Origin: Chthoniobacter flavus
Lineage (GTDB): Bacteria; Verrucomicrobiota; Verrucomicrobiia; Chthoniobacterales; DYNR01
Direction of reading: 5' to 3'
DNA length: 9,137 bases
Assembly: GCA_020720945.1 (NCBI GenBank)
Contig: DYNR01000075.1
Location: 1-9,137, forward strand
Below the pieces are notes generated by a model that was given only the letters and a program-made list of their open reading frames with translations, made no database searches and was not told where the DNA came from. Shown piece after piece: positions 6,878 to 9,137 of the stretch (within the stretch, counting starts at the first letter, position 1; every line of letters starts with the position of its first letter). The position numbers were made by a program, and so were the translations under genes.

Positions 6878-7869
6878 GCGATGCCCTCCGACAAATCGAG
6901 CAACACTTTGCCCCCTCGCCGTTCTGCCGCCGCCGCATCCAAAGCCTTCGCCAACTCGCGCAACGGGTAAACCCCCGCCACGGGTTGCCGCAGTCTCCCT
7001 TCGCAAACATATCCCGCAAGTTCTTGATACAAAGCCTGTTTCTCCGCTTGCGGTGCTCCCTTAACCCAGCGGGTCAACCAAAAACCCGTAAAACGCAAAT
7101 CGCGGAAAATGAGCATTGCATTGGGAATTTTTACAGGCTGGCGTCCCATCGCCCCAAAAGTGACGAGCGTTCCGCCGTTTGCCAACCCGTTGGCGAGGTT
7201 GACCGCGCTCGTTCCCCCCACCGAGTTCAACCCGAGCTTGGGCCGGTTTTTCCCGCAATTCGCTTTCACCGCTTCCCGCAAATCGTCTTCTTCCAAAATC
7301 ACGGCATCGCCTCCCAACTCGCGCAATTCCACGGCCGCATCTTCGCGCCTTACCACCGACAAAGTCTTAAACCCCAAGATCTTAGATAATTGGATCACGG
7401 ATCGCCCGACCCCGGAATTCGCCGCGTTTTGCAACACCCAATCGCCTTCTTTCAGCTCTGTCACAGTCCGCAACAGGCGCAACGCCGTCGCCGGGTTGAC
7501 CGAAAGCATCGCAGCCTGCTTTTCGTCGATGCTTGCGGGCAAACGGATTGCGCTCTCCGCGGGCACGAGCATCCGCTGCGTCCATGTCCCCCTTTGCATC
7601 GGCAAAACCAGATCCCCGACCGAAAATCCTTCGACTCCCTCCCCGACCGCCAAAACCCGCCCCGCCCCTTCGTTGCCAACGACTGCGGGCAATTCGGGCA
7701 ACTCCCCGTATTTGCCTTCGAGAACATTCAGGTCGGCGGGGTTGATCGGCGCTGCGCTCATTGCCAAAAGTAACTGCCCGCCAGCGGGTTGCTCCGTTTG
7801 TTTTTCTTCGACGGAAATGGCGGCGGGTGCTGTGAACTCTTTCAATACTGCTGACAGATGGGTTTTCAT
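6874..7869 (-). CDS. MDR-family NADPH-dependent reductase, MECR/ETR1-type (2-enoyl thioester reductase-like)
   Basis: This is a medium-chain dehydrogenase/reductase of 331 aa. It lacks the catalytic-zinc cysteine motif of alcohol dehydrogenases, so it belongs with the quinone-reductase/enoyl-reductase branch. Many stretches match the mitochondrial trans-2-enoyl-CoA/ACP reductase (human MECR, yeast Etr1): INPADLN (42-48), GKYGELPELP with Tyr54 at the position of the catalytic tyrosine, NEGAGRV (66-72), GTW (94-96), NPATALRLL (125-133), the nucleotide-binding loop NAANSGVGRSVIQ (148-160), SVVRR (171-175, where MECR binds the NADPH phosphate), LNSVGG (214-219) and GFWLTRW (262-268). The inferred reaction is reduction of a 2-enoyl thioester, the last step of a fatty-acid elongation cycle. 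A quinone or other enone reductase remains possible. The start at 7869 has GGAG 5 nt upstream. The gene is divergent from fabD and translationally coupled to the hydrolase. Confidence 0.85.
   Translation of the reverse strand: MKTHLSAVLKEFTAPAAISVEEKQTEQPAGGQLLLAMSAAPINPADLNVLEGKYGELPELPAVVGNEGAGRVLAVGEGVEGFSVGDLVLPMQRGTWTQRMLVPAESAIRLPASIDEKQAAMLSVNPATALRLLRTVTELKEGDWVLQNAANSGVGRSVIQLSKILGFKTLSVVRREDAAVELRELGGDAVILEEDDLREAVKANCGKNRPKLGLNSVGGTSAVNLANGLANGGTLVTFGAMGRQPVKIPNAMLIFRDLRFTGFWLTRWVKGAPQAEKQALYQELAGYVCEGRLRQPVAGVYPLRELAKALDAAAAERRGGKVLLDLSEGIA
6885..6889 (-). promoter_or_regulatory. Shine-Dalgarno that sets the hydrolase start
   Basis: GGAGG on the minus strand lies 7 nt before the GTG at 6877, inside the last codons of the reductase gene. 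With the GTGA stop/start overlap it decides the hydrolase start and indicates coupled translation. Confidence 0.75.
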
Positions 7870-7874
7870 GATTT

Positions 7875-7878
7875 CTCC
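7875..7878 (-). promoter_or_regulatory. Shine-Dalgarno of the MECR-like gene
   Basis: GGAG on the minus strand is separated by 5 nt from the ATG at 7869. It supports this start, which also places the first beta-strand of the MDR fold correctly. Confidence 0.65.
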
Positions 7879-7901
7879 GAGATTTTCCTACACTCGGCGG
7901 A

Positions 7902-7942
7902 TTTTGAAAAGGAAGTTTTTGCCCCTCTGTCCATTTTCAAAA
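7902..7942. repeat. Inverted repeat TTTTGAAAA / TTTTCAAAA in the fabD divergent region
   Basis: TTTTGAAAA (7902-7910) and TTTTCAAAA (7934-7942) are perfect reverse complements. Each arm is itself nearly palindromic, and the centres are 32 bp apart, close to three DNA turns. GG and CC flank the inner sides. The pair lies 33-73 bp upstream of the MECR-like start. It could be a two-site operator or simply A/T-rich symmetry; no known fatty-acid regulator site is recognised. Confidence 0.35.
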
Positions 7943-8117
7943 AAAGGGAAACCGTGGAGGCAAACAAGGCGCAACCTATTGATGATCAGACGATTTCCGG
8001 AATCCATGCCCAGGCTTGCCGCCTATTTTCTGTTCGGTTTTTTTTGTTCTCTTAGAAGCTTAGAGTTGCCTTTGTTTGTTCTTTGGTAGATGAAAGGGGG
8101 GATCGAAAACCAATTCT

Positions 8118-9056
8118 ATGAGCAAAAAAATCGCATTGTTATTCGCAGGACAGGGTGCCCAATCCGTTGGTATGGGCAAAGATATAGCCGAAATGTGGCC
8201 AGAAGCCTCCCGTGTTTTTGAAACGGCAAACCAGCTTTTGGGCTACGATTTGGCGGATGTCGCTTTCAACGGCCCCGTGGAAGAATTGACCAAAACTTCG
8301 ATTTGCCAGCCCGCGCTTTATGTCCACGGCTATGCGTGCCTGACCGTGCTCCGCAAACTGGTTCCGAATTTCGAGTTCCACGCCGCCGCCGGGCTATCCT
8401 TAGGCGAGTTCACCGCACACGCCGCCGCTGGAACTTTTTCTTTTGAGGACGGTTTGCGCTTGGTGGACGCTCGCGCCCGCTTCATGCAGCACGCCTGCGA
8501 AACGAGCCAAGGGGGCATGGCCGCCATCATCGGTGCCGACGAAAATCAAGTTCGCGACTTGGCCGCCGCCGCCGATGTTGATGTTGCAAATTTGAACTGC
8601 CCAGGGCAGGTCGTCATTTCGGGCGAGGCCAGCAAAGTAGCCATCGCCGCCGGCATGGCGAAGGATTTCGGTGCCCGCAAAGCCGTCGAACTCACCGTTG
8701 CAGGAGCCTTTCACTCGCGCCTGATGGAACCTGCCTACCAGCGTTTGCAAGAAACCCTCGCTGCCACCTCCATCCAATCTCCCTCCGTGCCAGTCGTTTG
8801 CAATGTCGATGCCATCGCCGTCAGCGATCCCCAAGACATCCGCCGCTCTTTGGCGGATCAAGTCACAGGCTCTGTCCGTTGGACCGAAAGCGTGGAATAC
8901 CTCCTCGACCATCTCGGTTGCGACTTGCTCGTAGAACTCGGACCCGGCGGCGTCCTCGCCGGCCTAGCCAGCAGAATCCGCAAGGGAACCCCCGTTCTCT
9001 CTGCCGGCAACGCTGCCACCCTCGCCGACTTGGCCGACGAACTAAAAGCTTCCTGA
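8118..9056 (+). CDS. fabD: Malonyl-CoA:acyl carrier protein transacylase (FabD)
   Basis: FabD moves the malonyl group from CoA to acyl carrier protein, supplying extender units for type II fatty-acid synthesis in the cytoplasm. The 312-aa length is normal (E. coli 309). Visible residues are FAGQGAQ (9-15), the nucleophile Ser94 in GLSLGEF, Arg119 in DARARFM (E. coli Arg117, binds the malonyl carboxylate), CPGQVVISG (161-169), the catalytic His199 in GAFHSRLM, and ELGPGGVLAGL near the C-terminus. The residue before Ser94 is Leu, where E. coli has His (GHSLGE). The ATG at 8118 gives the usual MSKKIALLFAGQG start, but no Shine-Dalgarno sits at normal spacing, only GGGGGG at 17 nt. The stop is followed by a probable terminator, so no other fab gene is cotranscribed downstream within the window. 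The divergent neighbour is an MECR-type reductase that could act in the same pathway. Confidence 0.97.
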   Translation: MSKKIALLFAGQGAQSVGMGKDIAEMWPEASRVFETANQLLGYDLADVAFNGPVEELTKTSICQPALYVHGYACLTVLRKLVPNFEFHAAAGLSLGEFTAHAAAGTFSFEDGLRLVDARARFMQHACETSQGGMAAIIGADENQVRDLAAAADVDVANLNCPGQVVISGEASKVAIAAGMAKDFGARKAVELTVAGAFHSRLMEPAYQRLQETLAATSIQSPSVPVVCNVDAIAVSDPQDIRRSLADQVTGSVRWTESVEYLLDHLGCDLLVELGPGGVLAGLASRIRKGTPVLSAGNAATLADLADELKAS

Positions 9057-9096
9057 GAGGTTGCGCAAAAAATCCGCGCAAGCTCTGTTCTTTCTA
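9056..9096 (+). terminator. Probable terminator hairpin after fabD
   Basis: AGAGGTTGCGC (9056-9066) pairs with GCGCAAGCTCT (9076-9086), with one G-G mismatch and a 9-nt A-rich loop. This 10-bp stem starts within the fabD stop codon and is followed by the T-rich stretch GTTCTTTCTATT. The T-tract is interrupted, so it is a moderate rather than a strong terminator. The remaining bases to the window end (9097-9137) are pyrimidine-rich and hold no gene start that I can see. Confidence 0.55.
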
Positions 9097-9137
9097 TTCC
9101 AAGTTCCCCCCAGAACTTCCTCTCCCCAACTCCGCAC

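Larger units (their letters stand above)
7870..8117. promoter_or_regulatory. Divergent intergenic region between the MECR-like gene and fabD
   Basis: This 248-bp gap must hold the promoters of both divergent genes. I find no strong -35/-10 pair in either direction. For fabD the best candidate is TTGCCT (8066-8071) with TAGATG (8087-8092), but the spacing of 15 nt is short and the match poor. A T8 run at 8038-8045, a CTTAGA direct repeat (8051-8056 and 8059-8064) and the inverted repeat at 7902-7942 are the only notable features. A G6 run lies 17 nt before the fabD ATG, too far for a normal Shine-Dalgarno. Confidence 0.5.

Noticed and set aside
6878..7006. N-terminal extension of the hydrolase from the ATG at 7006
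   Set aside because: It would overlap 133 bp of the reductase gene and reads as Gly/Arg-rich shadow. The GTG at 6877 has GGAGG and a stop/start overlap.
6454..7389. Long plus-strand open frame (311 codons) spanning the hydrolase and MECR-like genes
   Set aside because: It is antisense to two coupled genes with catalytic motifs. The translation is Pro/Arg/Lys-rich without domain features.
7109..8089. Long plus-strand open frame (326 codons) opposite the MECR-like gene
   Set aside because: It lies antisense to a gene with clear MDR motifs and a Shine-Dalgarno, has no recognisable domain and has a low-complexity Ser/Pro/Arg-rich composition. It is an effect of codon bias.

Overview
This 9.1 kb window is ordinary bacterial chromosome with six protein genes. 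Five are on the minus strand and fabD is on the plus strand. I see no rRNA, tRNA, CRISPR array, transposase or phage gene. The host is probably a member of the PVC superphylum, most likely Verrucomicrobiota. This is an inference from a ribonucleotide reductase pair that resembles the chlamydial (class Ic) type in both subunits, and from a FabD with a GLSLGEFT nucleophile loop that I associate with Verrucomicrobiota. Class Ic reductases also move horizontally, so the placement is tentative.

Layout from left to right. (1) Positions 67-1119 (minus) encode an M.HaeIII-like cytosine-5 DNA methyltransferase with no visible restriction partner. (2) Positions 1243-5753 (minus) hold the class I ribonucleotide reductase operon in the order nrdB then nrdA. 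It is preceded by a near-consensus NrdR box (5948-5963) next to a candidate -10 element. (3) Positions 6005-7869 (minus) hold a two-gene unit. First comes an MDR-family reductase of the mitochondrial enoyl-thioester reductase (MECR/ETR1) type. An alpha/beta hydrolase follows, starting at a GTG that overlaps the reductase stop codon. (4) Positions 8118-9056 (plus) encode FabD, the malonyl-CoA:ACP transacylase. It is divergent from the MECR-like gene and followed by a probable terminator.

Two functional themes stand out. The RNR operon supplies deoxyribonucleotides and carries the expected NrdR control site. Its NrdB has leucine where the radical tyrosine normally sits, but it keeps all six metal ligands and the chlamydial radical-relay residues, so it should be a metal-radical (Mn/Fe-type) enzyme. 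Its NrdA has two clear ATP-cones plus a degenerate third at the N-terminus. The fabD/MECR-like divergent pair suggests linked fatty-acid synthesis functions, with the MDR protein as a candidate enoyl-thioester reductase.

Two start sites were moved inward from the longest open frames on the strength of Shine-Dalgarno sequences: nrdB to 5753 and the hydrolase to 6877. nrdA, fabD and the methyltransferase lack a convincing Shine-Dalgarno. I found no clear novel multi-gene system. The strongest leads are the leucine-type NrdB and the MECR-like reductase beside fabD.
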